A stretch of 64,000 nucleotides of DNA from Flectonema sp. DT1601 (GCA_964019425.1 OZ025861.1:1-64000); one strand, 5' to 3'; positions 19,770-30,598 are shown, counted from the first letter of the stretch. Notes: a model not told the origin generated them from the letters alone. A program made the numbers and translations.

Positions 19770-20472
19770 TTACATTATTAAACAGCATGACCTGTTGGTC
19801 TTCTTCGCAGTTTTATAAAATGATTTACTCGTGGCGGATAAATCAGATGATCTGTCGACCTGATTTTTTTTTTTTAATGATTTTTTTAGAACGACGAAGA
19901 TTGCTAACAGTTTTGCTAAAAGGAAAAGTAAAACATACCAAATCACTCATCTTGTCACCTCTCTCGAGTACTTTGTCGAGGTTTTGCATCATCAGAGTTT
20001 GAACGTCTTCTAAGTCTTTTTGGATCTGAAGAATTTTACAAGCCTTGGTCGGGTCTTGGTAAGTCTTCAACTTGTCTTTTAGCTCCGGCCACTTGAAGTG
20101 ACCTGTTGGGCTCTTATTAAGCTTTGAATCGTTAGCATATTCACTTGGATCAAACTTTTTAGAGAAGTCATTCATAACAGTTCCACATATTGTGAAGGCT
20201 ACTCTGTCTTTGTATAAATCATTACAAGCAACACAACATACGAGACCATCACTTCTCGCATGAGAGTAGAGTCTGTACTCGTCCTGTACAAATTGTTGAC
20301 GAGTATCTTGCTTGGTGTCCTTCGCAGCCGTCCTACTGATAAATGTTATAAACTGCTGAACTCCACTTCTCTGAAGGATCGGAAACGACGACGTGTCAAT
20401 CGCAGAGGCCAACAGAATAGGCTCCTCTGCGCTCTTCTTGAACACCATCATACTGTAGAGTTTCTCAGTCAT
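19770..20472 (-). CDS. YKT6: YKT6-type longin R-SNARE (2 exons)
   Basis: Exons are 20472..19939 and 19859..19770, with a 79-nt intron (GTATGT...AAATCAG), phase 0; 207 aa. Residues 1-125 form the longin domain (MTEKLYSMMVFKK...; QQFITFISRT; EYRLYSHARSDGLVCCVA). The SNARE motif starts at KACKILQIQKDLEDVQTLM and continues LDKVLERGDKMSDL|VDRSSDLSATSKSFY across the intron. Exon 2 ends KKTNRSCCLIM, a palmitoylation plus CAAX prenylation signal, as in all YKT6 proteins. Without splicing the protein would lose its lipid anchor. It acts in ER-Golgi, endosomal and vacuolar fusion. The in-frame extension up to 20574 is A-rich leader sequence and I reject it as coding. Confidence 0.95.
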
Positions 20473-20853
20473 CTTATTCTCTTTTTTAAATGTGGTTTTT
20501 ACTTTTTTTTTTGGAAATAACTTTAGTAGTGTAAAAAAGGCAGTACAAGAAGTTAAAGATAATCGAACTACCACACGACTTATCTGTTGATGTGGTTCCT
20601 ACTTTGTGAAGAAGTAATTACTAACAAAAACCTTTTAATTGATATACCGAAATCAAAAAGAACACACGCATCACTAACTAACTAACAAAGACGTGTAAGG
20701 CTACCAGATGACAATAAGTTGCCAACACACAGGCGGCTGTCAAGTACGGATTCACATCGTTCGTACAAAAAAGTTGTGTAATAAGTTGGGGTAAAGAATC
20801 ATCTTATTATTGAAAAAAAACAATAATAATATTATCTACTAATAAACATTTAA
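20473..20853. other. Intergenic
   Basis: Leader of YKT6 and 3' flank of the His-rich gene. AT-rich; nothing further seen. Confidence 0.35.
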
Positions 20854-21312
20854 TTAACCCTGTTGACTATATGTAATAGTATATCCCGTAGTAGATGATG
20901 GTAAATGTAGATTACCAGGCGATAAATCAAACGATTGATTAGTTGGAAGAGTGAAATGATAACCACCTGAATTAGAACCAGGTGAGTTAATTGGAACGCT
21001 GACATTACTACGGTGATGGTGATGGTGATGGTGACGACGTCGTTCATGATGGTGATGATGGTGTTTTGGACCGACAGAACCAATTCTAACCGGCTGTGGT
21101 ACTCCTCCACTCATCGTTCCGAAACCACCTTGTGGTTGCCGTTGTAGTTGTTGCGCTGGCTGTGCTAGTTGTCCATAACCATATTGTCCCATTCCCTGAG
21201 GTTGTGGCCTTCCAACAACTGGAGTCGCACCGACTGAAATATTATTACGTGGCATCTGCTGCACACCCTGCTGAATCTGCTGCGGGAACCCAGCCGGCGC
21301 AGTCGCCGTCAT
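20854..21312 (-). CDS. His-tract, Gln/Gly-rich protein (152 aa)
   Basis: The first ATG after a strong acceptor (TTTCTTCTTCAG at about 21349) gives MTATAPAGFPQQIQQ. The frame is open up to 21339 but only from a GTG. The protein is low complexity: Gln/Gly/Pro-rich for 75 residues, then two histidine tracts (HHHHHH and HHHHHHH) separated by ERRR, then a Ser/Gly/Thr-rich end. No fold is visible. His tracts of this sort occur in nuclear-speckle proteins and in metal-binding proteins; which applies here is unknown. Confidence 0.6.
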   Translation of the reverse strand: MTATAPAGFPQQIQQGVQQMPRNNISVGATPVVGRPQPQGMGQYGYGQLAQPAQQLQRQPQGGFGTMSGGVPQPVRIGSVGPKHHHHHHERRRHHHHHHHRSNVSVPINSPGSNSGGYHFTLPTNQSFDLSPGNLHLPSSTTGYTITYSQQG

Positions 21313-21676
21313 GCTAACGTGTAATGAGGGGTGGCTCACACCCTCCTGAAGAAGAAATTATTTAAAAATTATCAAGTCTTTCCGATATCAGTAAACATCC
21401 CTTAAGCATTTCCTTCACCTGTTGATATAAGAAAAGTTTACCGTCAGAACTATTAATTAGATTATGGGTGGCTGAGGTATCAACAGAACTTATGAAAGTA
21501 ACGCCGCCTCACAATTCAATTGCGCGAAGGAGCTACAACACGGAAACGTAATTGCAATTATCTCTCACCAACAGTAAACTAAAAAAAAAATATAAAAAAA
21601 CAACAATACAGATAACTACTTGCAATGCTATTGCATTACAGATAAAGTGAATTGTGACCAACTTGGTCTACGAAAG
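21313..21676. other. Intergenic
   Basis: Contains the acceptor of the His-rich gene and the 3' flank of the DEP-domain gene. AT-rich, no ORF of note. Confidence 0.35.
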
Positions 21677-24600
21677 TTAATTGGTGCCGAGGGGTGCGAA
21701 TGCCATTACATCGAAACTGAGATGTCGGTTCTTTTTTACTCCTCGAGATTTAGATTTCATTGCCTCTAAGTAGGGTCCAGCTACGACTTTGCAAAACGGC
21801 CCAAACTCTGAACCATCAACAGTAATTTTAAAGCTTTCATTCTGATCAAGTGCTTTAACTGAAAACTGTCCCAAAACGGTGTAGTACTGCCCGTCTCCTA
21901 TTCTTTTTGTTTTTCGATCTGTGGGGGCTCCTGAGACATAGACTTGAAGTGGAGGTTCAGTTGGGTCCGGATACAGACCTTGATCATTCTCCTTCCCAAC
22001 ATTTCTAACACTAATCTTCTGAACCCACATCTCTTTAGGAATTCTAAGATCAGGATAGTCCTGTCCACATGATAACGCGAGTGATTGCAGCTCTGCTCTG
22101 AACGGATGAGACGATAGCATCGTTCCTCTTCTTACGTTAGAGTGCTGTGGTTTATTTATATAAGTAATTTGGTATTAAAAGAAAATGAAATAAAAATACA
22201 ACTAACACATACATAATCAGGTTTTATTGTACTCTGAGAGGGTGTTTGTAAAGCAGGATGACTTGCGTTATGTAATTTATAAATTTCTGATTCTCTAAAA
22301 ATAGCACCTCTCTGAACACCTTGTTGAGATCTGATGACGTTGAAGTCGAGAAGCTGCTGACTAATTCGAATGATGTCGGGAGTTGAACGAACTTCGAAGG
22401 TCTCACTCACCCATTTACAAATTCTGCTTCCAGTTGCCAGTCTGCTACCACTTGGAGCTTCTCCCGACAAGTGTTTGTCGTAACCGTTTTCAGCAAACAG
22501 AAAGAATGCTCCTCCTTCCTTCGTAATGAAGTTCATCATCTCCTCTGGCGTCTTCGCAATGGTCGGTGTTATTTCAAGTTTTAGTGTGGTGTCTGTTGAT
22601 CTAGATGTTTGTGATCCAGCTCGATTCCGGGTGATGGAAGATCCTCGAGTCTTTCTCCCAGGTGTTTGATTCCTATAACCAGAAGGACTATTCCCGTCAA
22701 TAAAAGAACCAACTGGACCATCTCTATCACCAAATGAACCAGTTGAAGGAGAGGGTGGAATGAACCCTGGTTTGGGAGTTGAGTGTTGAGCTCCTTCTGT
22801 TCCTCTACCCATGGGACCAATTATTTCTACTTGTTGACACCAAGAGAGTACTAAGTCAGGAAGGACATCTTTGCTCTTCTTATCTTCACGAAGGAACATC
22901 GGAGGACGCTTCCAACATTCAATTTTATAAATATAAACCTTATTACACTTATCAGCATCCACTAGGTATGTGTCAAGTGCTGTTCTAAGAAGACCAGATT
23001 CGAGTGATTCAGGGAGTTGAGCATCACATTTAGAAAGAAGTCTTTCAGACAAGTCGTTTTCAGACATTCGACTTCCCTCAATAATCGCAGTTTGATGAAG
23101 TGGCCAATTGATGAGTTGGTGATAAACAGGATCTTGTTTTGAAATCCAATTAGCTAACAGATTATTACTTCCAAGTGGGATTGGATACAGTTTAAAATGA
23201 GGCATCTTGCGAAGTTTACCAGAAGCTGAAAGGGTTGTCAAACCATTACAGTATCGAAGTATTGTTTCACTTCCACCCGCCAGTACAAGTTTTATCTCAT
23301 AGGGTTCTTGATCAGGAGTTCGTTCACCCCAATAGTCAGGTTCTCCTTGGTAGTATGTTCTCTCGTCTTGAACTAGTTGTTTGAGATGATGAGCCCAATC
23401 ATTTCCAGGACATTCTCTAGCATTGTTATTCTCAGATTGATCTTGTGGTAGTAACCTCAGAACTACATCAAGCATTGGATTCACAGGAGATGAAGTGTGA
23501 AGGTACATCAAGTCTTCATGTCGATGGTGACCAGAACCATCAATCATTAGCTTGTACATCTCTGCTAACTTTTTATATAATTCTGGTACAACTTTTAGTG
23601 TCTTTCCTGCTCCTTCAGAAAAGGTTATTAATCTACCAACACATCCTACAGGTCCACGTAGCAACTTGTAAACATCAGGAAGGAACTGTGCTAATACAGT
23701 AGGTGGGAGCTGTGCGAGATTGTTGCGGATTTCTGCTCCGTCAAGAGGAGGAGAAACTACCAGTTCAGGATTGTGTTTACCGAACTCTTCCTGATGAGCG
23801 ATTCTCATAAATAAATTTAATACCAATCCAGCAGGAGCTAAGACATCATCAGTCCAATGTTTTAATATCGACAGCTGTTGAGTATTTCTATGATGTGGCT
23901 TATCATCGAACGCAGCAGCACTAAATTTCGGATCGCGGTGTTTCTGAATGGGTAAGTGCAGTAGCGTTCCACACGATCCCTTAGCCCATGGGACCTTCCC
24001 AAGGAATAGTCGATTTACTGCTCGGGATTTTTTTGAGTGAGTATTTAAAAAGATGTATGCACGTTGACGTTTGAAGGCAGTCATACCGCCTCCAATAAAA
24101 CACTTTGAGAGACGATGTCGTAGGAGACAATCATAACACTGAACAGCACCAGCAGCAGCTCTCATAATATCAACAGCAATTGTCCCACTCCTTCCTGGGA
24201 GTATTTGAAGTTTACGAACTACCTCAATTAGCTCTCCCCATGCTCTGGGACCATCATCACCATGACAGTGAATTCTACAAAGGAATATTCTTATTAAACT
24301 TAGTAAGCTAGGTAGTGGTCTTTGAAGGTTTATGATCTTGTCTCGGTATTGGCTTATCTCTTGTCGAATCGTTTTCTTGTCTTTTTCTTCATCTTTTTTC
24401 TTACTGTTTGCATCAGGAAGACCTAATCCCTGGGGTATTGAGAGAAGTCCCCCTGTTAGATTCTTTAAATTCTTAACTGTAGCGAGTGCGCTGTCGAGTT
24501 TCCCGTCGGGTTTTTTAGCCGTTTCTGGTTCTGAAGGTTTGAGACAATGACCAACCATGACTGTTCCGTAGATAGTTTCCAAGTCGTTAATCTTTTTTTC

Positions 24601-25674
24601 CAAAGTATCAATACGTTCTAACTGATGTCTCAATGCTAATGTGAACGCCGCACATATATTTTGACCAGACTTTTCATTTGCACTATGTGCTAAGTTTAGC
24701 AACGAAACAAACAAAGGAAGCCATGCATCTTGAACAGCGCCAGGAACACCATAAGCAGCGCACCTAACAACCTTACTTGGAAGGTAATGGTCAGATTCTA
24801 CCAACAGTGGACCAGTTGAAGTCATTAAGAATCGTAAATACTTCGATATATAAACAGGACCTTTCTCTCCACAGCAGAGAGTAGATAGAACTTCATGGGG
24901 AGAGATTAAAAACATTTGAGTGCAGACTTGATCACATATTCGATACAAATTATCATCTCTGTAGTTATATTTACAAAAACAAGCCGCCAACAATATGATC
25001 TGCAGCAGATGACGACGAACCAATTTCAAGTTGTAATCTTCTAAAAATTTTGCTTTCGGTTTCGCCTTTATTAACTCCAAAGCTTCTCCACCCATCTCAG
25101 TCAATGACCTGGTGGCAAATATTTCATCTGAACTGATGGTGTAGTTTCTTTCAGTTTTTCCTTTGAGTTTTTGTTCTTGTTTTTTACGATCTTGTTCTTT
25201 TACTAAGAGCCAAGAGTAGCTGGGTACGTCTAACTTATTCATTTCAATATGTTCCACACGTGCCATATTTAGAACAATGAATGCGGTGTTTAACTGCGGA
25301 TGTCCCTCAAGAATGTGAAAGATACGAGCGAATACATTTGGAACTGAGTCTCGGGTTTCGTCGAGCAGTCTGACGAAATTTTTAACTTTTTCTGATACCC
25401 AATCAACTTCGTCTAAACATCTTTGTGTATCTGCATCTCTAGCTCCAATTGACCACAATGGACTGAATAGGAATGAAATAACTAAAGAAGTCATTTGTGT
25501 CACACCAGATTCTGGAGCTTCATGTTTCACATTTTCCTTCCTCTTCTTCTCTGAAGTGGCCTGAGATTTAGATCGTTTACTCGTCACGTTCTTGTAAGCC
25601 ATACTCTTACTCCTCTTCTCAGATACAATCATATTGGCAGCACTGACCTCATTGTAAGAAGTAGAACGGCGCAT
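21677..25674 (-). CDS. Large DEP-domain protein (2 exons, 1309 aa)
   Basis: Exons are 25674..22213 and 22144..21677, with a 68-nt intron (GTATGT...AACCACAG), phase 0. The join makes the separate 147-aa frame starting at 22120 the C-terminus of this gene. The N-terminus is basic (RRSTSYNEV; EKRSKSMAYK). A long helical region follows (about 60-800) with LLQIILLAACFCKYNYRDDN. Residues about 800-930 are beta-rich (YEIKLVLAGGSETILRYCNG; HFKLYPIPLG; DPVYHQLINW) and faintly recall class IB PI3K adaptor subunits, which I do not claim. A DEP domain is at about 1085-1145 (SRICKWVSETFEVRS, QQLLDFNVI, RESEIYKLH). The C-terminal exon is beta-rich. I reject the upstream in-frame extension to 25848 (poly-K, beyond the acceptor CCAATCAG). 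Confidence 0.75.
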
Positions 25675-25931
25675 GTTATTACCGTTGGACTGATTGGATA
25701 ATAATTGTGAGAAAAGGGAAACAACAGTTTTCACAAAAACACAAGTCGGTGAAAAAAGATAGGTCGTCTGATCTCTGCTGGCAAATTTCAATTTTTTTTT
25801 TTTTTTTTTTTTTAAATTTTTATAAAATTCCCAGATCACAATATGCAAAAATGATGTCGTCAGATTGTTGTTTCAGTGGCGACCTGTTTACATTTTTTAG
25901 AAAAAACCCCCAACAAGTCTGATTTTGTTGA

Positions 25932-26057
25932 TTATTTTTTAGCTTCTGCTAAGGCTGCTCTATCAACCAGGTATTCCATTCCAGGAAGGTGTTTCATCTC
26001 TTCGGGGGACAGGTATTCTTGATAGTCCGCATAGAGCTGTTTTTTTTTGATATTATG

Positions 26058-26089
<32 letters not shown>

Positions 26090-26548
26090 GAGAGAGACGC
26101 AAAATACCTCTTCCCCCTTTGCTATATTTCTCATGGTTTGAATTTTCATATTAAATCCGATATCACTATCCGTCTCACTAATAAATCGAACATTCGCAGC
26201 AGGAGGATCAGAGTGATTGATGAAATGAGAAAGTCCTATAAAGCAATTAGCACCATAATTACCCAGACATATACTACCATCAGTAACAACATTCATCTCT
26301 TTTAGATATGCTAAAACGTCAGGATCAATACCGTTTAAGTCCCGCATATTAACTTCAGTACTTGGAACTGTTTCTCTCATGTGTCTTGGCATTGTGTTTG
26401 ATGGAACCTTATCAACTACTTGTCCCTCAGGGATATCTCTAACAGCTATGACTCCAACTCCGAAACTTCCAGGTCCAATTCTACACCAAACATCTTGTGA
26501 AAGATGTTGAATCATACTCTTTCGCATCCTTTCAGCACATTTACTCAT
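25932..26548 (-). CDS. SET-domain protein A (2 exons)
   Basis: Exons are 26548..26108 and 26036..25932, with a 71-nt intron (GTATTTT...AAAACAG) containing long A/T runs; 181 aa. SET motifs: GPGSFGVGVIAVRDIPEGQ (residues about 27-45), GANCFIGLSHFINHSD (NHS, cofactor-site motif) and, across the intron, KGEE|LYADYQEYLSPEEM (the GEEL..DY motif). Almost the entire protein is the SET domain, with no pre-SET or reader domains. Such small SET proteins methylate histones or other lysine substrates; the target here is unknown. It is a tandem paralogue of the next gene, with the same intron position. The start lies 12 nt after AAACAG. Confidence 0.85.
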
Positions 26549-26658
26549 ATTAATAAAGAACTGTTTGTTTATGTGTGTAAAAGTAAATGTTTAATTAAAA
26601 AAAAGAGTACAAATGGTAAACAATAAATGTCATCGAACGTTCAATACAATGTCAAATA

Positions 26659-27264
26659 TCAACTTTTAGCTTTCGCCAGTGCCTCTCTATCTACCAAGTA
26701 TAACATCCCAGGGAGTTCCTTCATTTCTTCAGGAGTAAGGTAGTCGTGATAGTCTGCGAAGAGCTGTTTGAATTATGTGAGGAAACTTAAAGGTGGCTAT
26801 AACAGGTGGTAAAAAAAGGAAATAAAAAGAGAGAACCAAACCTCTTCTCCCTTCTTCACTGGTTTTATAGTTTTAATTTTTACACTAAAGGAAATGTCAT
26901 TGTCTTCTTCGTCGATGAATTGGCAGTTCGCCGCAGGCGCATCTGCGTGATTCACAAAATAAGAAAGACCAATAAAACAATTCGCACCAAAATCTCCCAT
27001 TTTTATTTTATCTTTTGACACGACGTTAAGTTCTTTGAGATAAGAAATAACATCTGGGTCAGTACCTTGCAAGTCCTTCATCCTTACGTCTGTACTAGGC
27101 AATGTTTCAGTCATGTGTCGAGGCATTGTGGATGCTGGGACTCTGTCTACTATTTTTCCTTCAGGTATATCTCTAATGGCTGTGACTCCTATTCCAAAGC
27201 TTCCTGGGGCCAATCTAACCCATACATCGTTAGTTAAGTGATCAATCATTGCTAACCTACTCAT
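26659..27264 (-). CDS. SET-domain protein B (2 exons)
   Basis: Exons are 27264..26842 and 26763..26659, with a 78-nt intron (GTTTGG...CAAACAG), phase 0; 175 aa. It parallels SET protein A throughout: APGSFGIGVTAIRDIPEGK, GANCFIGLSYFVNHAD (NHA instead of NHS), KKGEE|LFADYHDYLTPEEM. It begins MSRLAMIDHL, lacking the short N-terminal extension of A. The acceptor AAACAG lies only 8 nt before the ATG. The intron interrupts the GEEL motif at the same codon as in A, so the duplication followed the intron gain. I estimate identity at roughly half to two thirds by eye, which suggests an old duplication. Confidence 0.85.
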
Positions 27265-27390
27265 TGTGAAAGCTGTTTAAATGAAACAAACAGATAATAT
27301 GAAACAACAAAATAAATTTAAAATATTATTCGCTATTTTCTATCCCTCTTCATGAGAGAGATGATAATCAAAATCTCAAAAAAATCGAAT

Positions 27391-28254
27391 CTAATTTAAA
27401 TAATTCAAACCCAGAAATTTTCGAACCTTTTCGTAAATAAAGAAAGTACCAATCGAAGTTGGAAGCATCCTGGTGAACATTGCTGTCCAACCACGCATAA
27501 ATACGGAAGGACCATGAGTACAGTAAAGGTGACGAGCAGCATGAAAAGGAGAAGAAAACGATTGAGTTCCTCGAAGGCGACTCGACTGGAATGTTGTGAG
27601 CGTTGAGTCTAACGGCATCACAGAAGTAGTTAGACAGACAGCTGATACAGTACTCGCTGATATATGAACTAATGGACCATCTTGATAACCATTTGATATC
27701 AGTGAAGTCTTTGTAGAATCGTACGAAGCAAGTTGAGTTCCTGATAACGTTGCACCTCTCATCATAAAAGTAAATGACCCATTCCATAGTCCCTTCACTC
27801 CTTCATTTCTTATGATATTTAGTAGTCCATGAAGACCTGTTTTGTATGGAACAGATTCACCTGCACAGCTCTGAATTCTTGTTTTTATCATAAATAGAGG
27901 ACTTGCCGTCCAATAGCCAATCATACCGCTGGCTAGCCCAGCGGCTACCATTTTGAAGCCGTCTTTGGCTCCCATGGTGTCTCTGAAAAAAGGATAAAGT
28001 CCTATTCTCGCACCCATAGAGCAGGTGCACGCGGCCATATTAGTTCCTAAAGCGTGCTTCCATAAACCATTCCAGAGTCCTTCATTTTTTACAATTCTTT
28101 TTAAGAATCGAAACAGTGATTTGTCGTTATCAGTTGTCTGTACCTGCCAACGAGCCTTCAGACAGTCTAACCAATTGCTGCACAGCATTGTGATGGACCC
28201 AGTACTTGCCGAAGCAATGAAGTTACGGCGTATCTCTTCCTTACTTTTCGTCAT
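27391..28254 (-). CDS. Mitochondrial carrier family protein, divergent
   Basis: 287 aa, single exon, normal carrier length. Three ~95-residue repeats are visible, each starting with a modified carrier signature: SNWLDCLKARWQ, SPLFMIKTRIQ and MPLDSTLTTFQ, followed by EGLWNGLWK, EGVKGLWNG and MRGWTAMFTR loops. All three PX[DE]XX[KR] motifs are altered: Trp replaces Pro in the first, Phe replaces Asp in the second, and Thr replaces the basic residue in the third. The salt-bridge network that gates transport is thus weakened. It probably sits in the inner mitochondrial membrane. The substrate cannot be assigned; the general pattern is closest to dicarboxylate/oxoglutarate-type carriers. Confidence 0.85.
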   Translation of the reverse strand: MTKSKEEIRRNFIASASTGSITMLCSNWLDCLKARWQVQTTDNDKSLFRFLKRIVKNEGLWNGLWKHALGTNMAACTCSMGARIGLYPFFRDTMGAKDGFKMVAAGLASGMIGYWTASPLFMIKTRIQSCAGESVPYKTGLHGLLNIIRNEGVKGLWNGSFTFMMRGATLSGTQLASYDSTKTSLISNGYQDGPLVHISASTVSAVCLTTSVMPLDSTLTTFQSSRLRGTQSFSSPFHAARHLYCTHGPSVFMRGWTAMFTRMLPTSIGTFFIYEKVRKFLGLNYLN

Positions 28255-28701
28255 TTATATCAATCACCCCCCTGAGTCCTGAACGGGGGAAGTCTAATTC
28301 CTGAAATCAGATCTTCACAACTACCTTCAGGTGACTGGTTGTACTACGGACTACAATATTAATAAATAAAGAAAACGATACCAAAAGGCAGAAACCAGTC
28401 AGAAAAGCAAACGGCGCTAAGCAATCTAAGATCCTAACAAATTGCTGGAGACCTGACAAGTTCAGAGTTTTAAGGAACACAAGAATATGGAAACAATCTC
28501 AACTAAAGTATAGCTGAGATCCCATAAGTCCAGGTAAGAAGCATTGAACAGAATAACAACATTCATTACATTACTAAGACTTAACAGATTTAATGACTTG
28601 CAGGAAAGTATCTTCAATGTAATATATCAGAACAGAAGTCACTTTTGTTATCCATTTTAATTAGAGACCGTCGAATACAAACAGAGAAAGGAAGGGAGGA
28701 G
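28255..28701. other. Intergenic leading into repeat array
   Basis: No ORF of note. Plus-strand CGAATACAAACAGAGAAAGG at the right end belongs to the repeat spacer. Whether other small RNAs lie here is not clear. Confidence 0.35.
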
Positions 28702-28705
28702 GTAG

Positions 28706-28781
28706 TCAGCAATGAAAACTATCGCTCATGAATAATCAGTCCAATGAGATTCCTTAATATGTTTTGTGTTTGTATCATCAT
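28706..28781 (-). ncRNA. Box C/D snoRNA-like unit, copy 1
   Basis: On the minus strand: box C ATGATGA at the 5' end, D' CTGA after CTCATTGGA, a weak C' (ATGAGCG), and box D CTGA at the 3' end after TTTTCATTG. Length 76 nt. The terminal stem is short (GUA/UAC with a bulge). Confidence 0.6.
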
Positions 28782-29053
28782 ACAAAAGACGTAAAGAATG
28801 TTCGAAGCAATCGCAAACAAAACACCGTCTAAAGGGAATAGGCGACACAGAAATACTTTGAGGCAATCACAGCCAAATGAGTGATCATCGTCACAACGCT
28901 GAAGGCAACAAGAGGTGCAAAGATACACCACTGAGCACATCACGGATTCAAATAATTGACAAGACTACTAAGTCGTGTTAAACAGAACTCAGAACTAACA
29001 AGTAGGTGGATGAGGTGGTTGAATACAAACAGAGAAAGGAAGGGAGGAGGTAG

Positions 29054-29129
29054 TCAGCAATGAAAACTATCGCTCATGAATAATCAGTCCAATGAGATTC
29101 CTTAATATGTTTTGTGTTTGTATCATCAC
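29054..29129 (-). ncRNA. Box C/D snoRNA-like unit, copy 2
   Basis: Same boxes as copy 1. Box C reads GTGATGA, the other permitted purine at the R position of RUGAUGA. Confidence 0.6.
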
Positions 29130-29268
29130 ACGACAGACGTAATGAACGCCCAAAGCAATCGCAAATAAAACACCGTCCGAAGGCAAGACTGCTAAGTTGT
29201 GCTAAACAGAACTCGGACCTAACAAGTAGGTAGATGAGGTGGTTGAATACGAACAGAGAAGGGAAGAG

Positions 29269-29344
29269 TCAGCAATGAAAACTATCGCTCATGAATAATC
29301 AGTCCAATGAGATTCCTTAATATGTTTTGTGTTTGTATCATCAT
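29269..29344 (-). ncRNA. Box C/D snoRNA-like unit, copy 3
   Basis: Same boxes and guide segments as copy 1 (box C ATGATGA); the 3' flank is CTCTTCCC instead of CTACCTCC. Confidence 0.6.
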
Positions 29345-29616
29345 ACAGAAGACGTAAAGAATGTTCGAAGCAATCGCAAATAAAACACCGTCTAAAGGGA
29401 ATAGGCGACACAGAAATACTTTGAGGCAATCACAGCCAAATGATTGATCATCGTCACGACGCTGAAGGCAACAAGAGGTGCAAAGATACACCACTGAGCA
29501 CATCACGGATTCAAATAATTGACAAGACTACTAAGTCGTGTTAAACAGAACTCAGAACTAACAAGTAGGTGGATGAGGTGGTTGAATACAAACAGAGAAA
29601 GGAAGGGAGGAGGTAG

Positions 29617-29692
29617 TCAGCAATGAAAACTATCGCTCATGAATAATCAGTCCAATGAGATTCCTTAATGTGTTTTGTGTTTGTATCATCAC
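29617..29692 (-). ncRNA. Box C/D snoRNA-like unit, copy 4
   Basis: Box C is GTGATGA; one change between C and D' (CACATTAAGG); both guide segments unchanged. Confidence 0.6.
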
Positions 29693-29837
29693 ACGACAGA
29701 CAAAGTTCAGGAACAAACCAGTCAACGACAGCAGCACTCAAGAACTCGGAAACACAAACTGTGAGACCACAGCTTCGGTGAGAGGAAAGCAGACCCCTGT
29801 CTGCAACAATAAGTAGAGAAGGGAAGGGAGGAGGTAG

Positions 29838-29913
29838 TCAGCAATGAAAACTATCGCTCATGAATAATCAGTCCAATGAGATTCCTTAATATGTTTTGTG
29901 TTTGTATCATCAT
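29838..29913 (-). ncRNA. Box C/D snoRNA-like unit, copy 5
   Basis: Matches copy 1 in boxes and guides. Lies between spacers C and B. Confidence 0.6.
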
Positions 29914-30052
29914 ACAGAAGACGTAATGAACGCCCAAAGCAATCGCAAATAAAACACCGTCCGAAGGCAAGACTGCTAGGTTGTGCTAAACAGAACTCGG
30001 ACCTAACAAGTAGGTAGATGAGGTGGTTGAATACGAACAGAGAAGGGAAGAG

Positions 30053-30128
30053 TCAGCAATGAAAACTATCGCTCATGAATAATCAGTCCAATGAGATTCC
30101 TTAATACGTTTTGTGTTTGTATCATCAT
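30053..30128 (-). ncRNA. Box C/D snoRNA-like unit, copy 6
   Basis: One change in the C-D' interval (CGTATTAAGG); boxes and guides kept. Confidence 0.6.
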
Positions 30129-30383
30129 ACAGAAGACGTAAAGAATATCTACAGCAATCGCAAATAAAACACCGTCTAAAGGGAATAGGCGACACAGAAA
30201 TAATTGGGAGGGCCAAATGATTGATCAGCTGAAGGCAACAAAAAGTGAAAAGATACACCACTGAGCACATCACGGAGTCAAATAATTGACAAGACTACTA
30301 AGTTGTGTTAAACAGAACTCAGAACTAACAAGTAGGTGGATGAGGTGGTTGAATACAAACAGAGAAAGGAAGGGAGGAGGTAG

Positions 30384-30459
30384 TCAGCAATGAAAACTAT
30401 CGCTCATGAATAATCAGTCCAATGAGATTCCTTAATATGTTTTGTGTTTGTATCATCAT
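30384..30459 (-). ncRNA. Box C/D snoRNA-like unit, copy 7
   Basis: Matches copy 1. It follows the shortened (331-bp) A-type step. Confidence 0.6.
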
Positions 30460-30598
30460 ACAAAAGACGTAATGAACGCCCAAAGCAATCGCAAATAAAA
30501 CACCGTCCGAAGGCAAGACTGCTAGGTTGTGCTAAACAGAACTCGGACCTAACAAGTAGGTAGATGAGGTGGTTGAATACGAACAGAGAAGGGAAGAG

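Noticed and set aside
20473-20574. 34-residue N-terminal extension of YKT6
   Set aside because: YKT6 proteins start at the longin domain; the extension is A-rich leader translation.
22340-25674. PI3K p101-type adaptor identity for the DEP protein
   Set aside because: Only short stretches such as DPVYHQLINW look alike; not enough to name it.
25675-25848. Upstream extension of the DEP-domain protein
   Set aside because: Poly-Lys/Phe from an A/T tract, lying before a clear acceptor AG.
28719-30273. Repeated minus-strand frames of 66-74 aa (MMCSVVYLCTSCC...) in the array
   Set aside because: They occur only with spacer A, run through the conserved 76-nt RNA-like core, and one copy is already broken; conservation follows the repeat, not codons.
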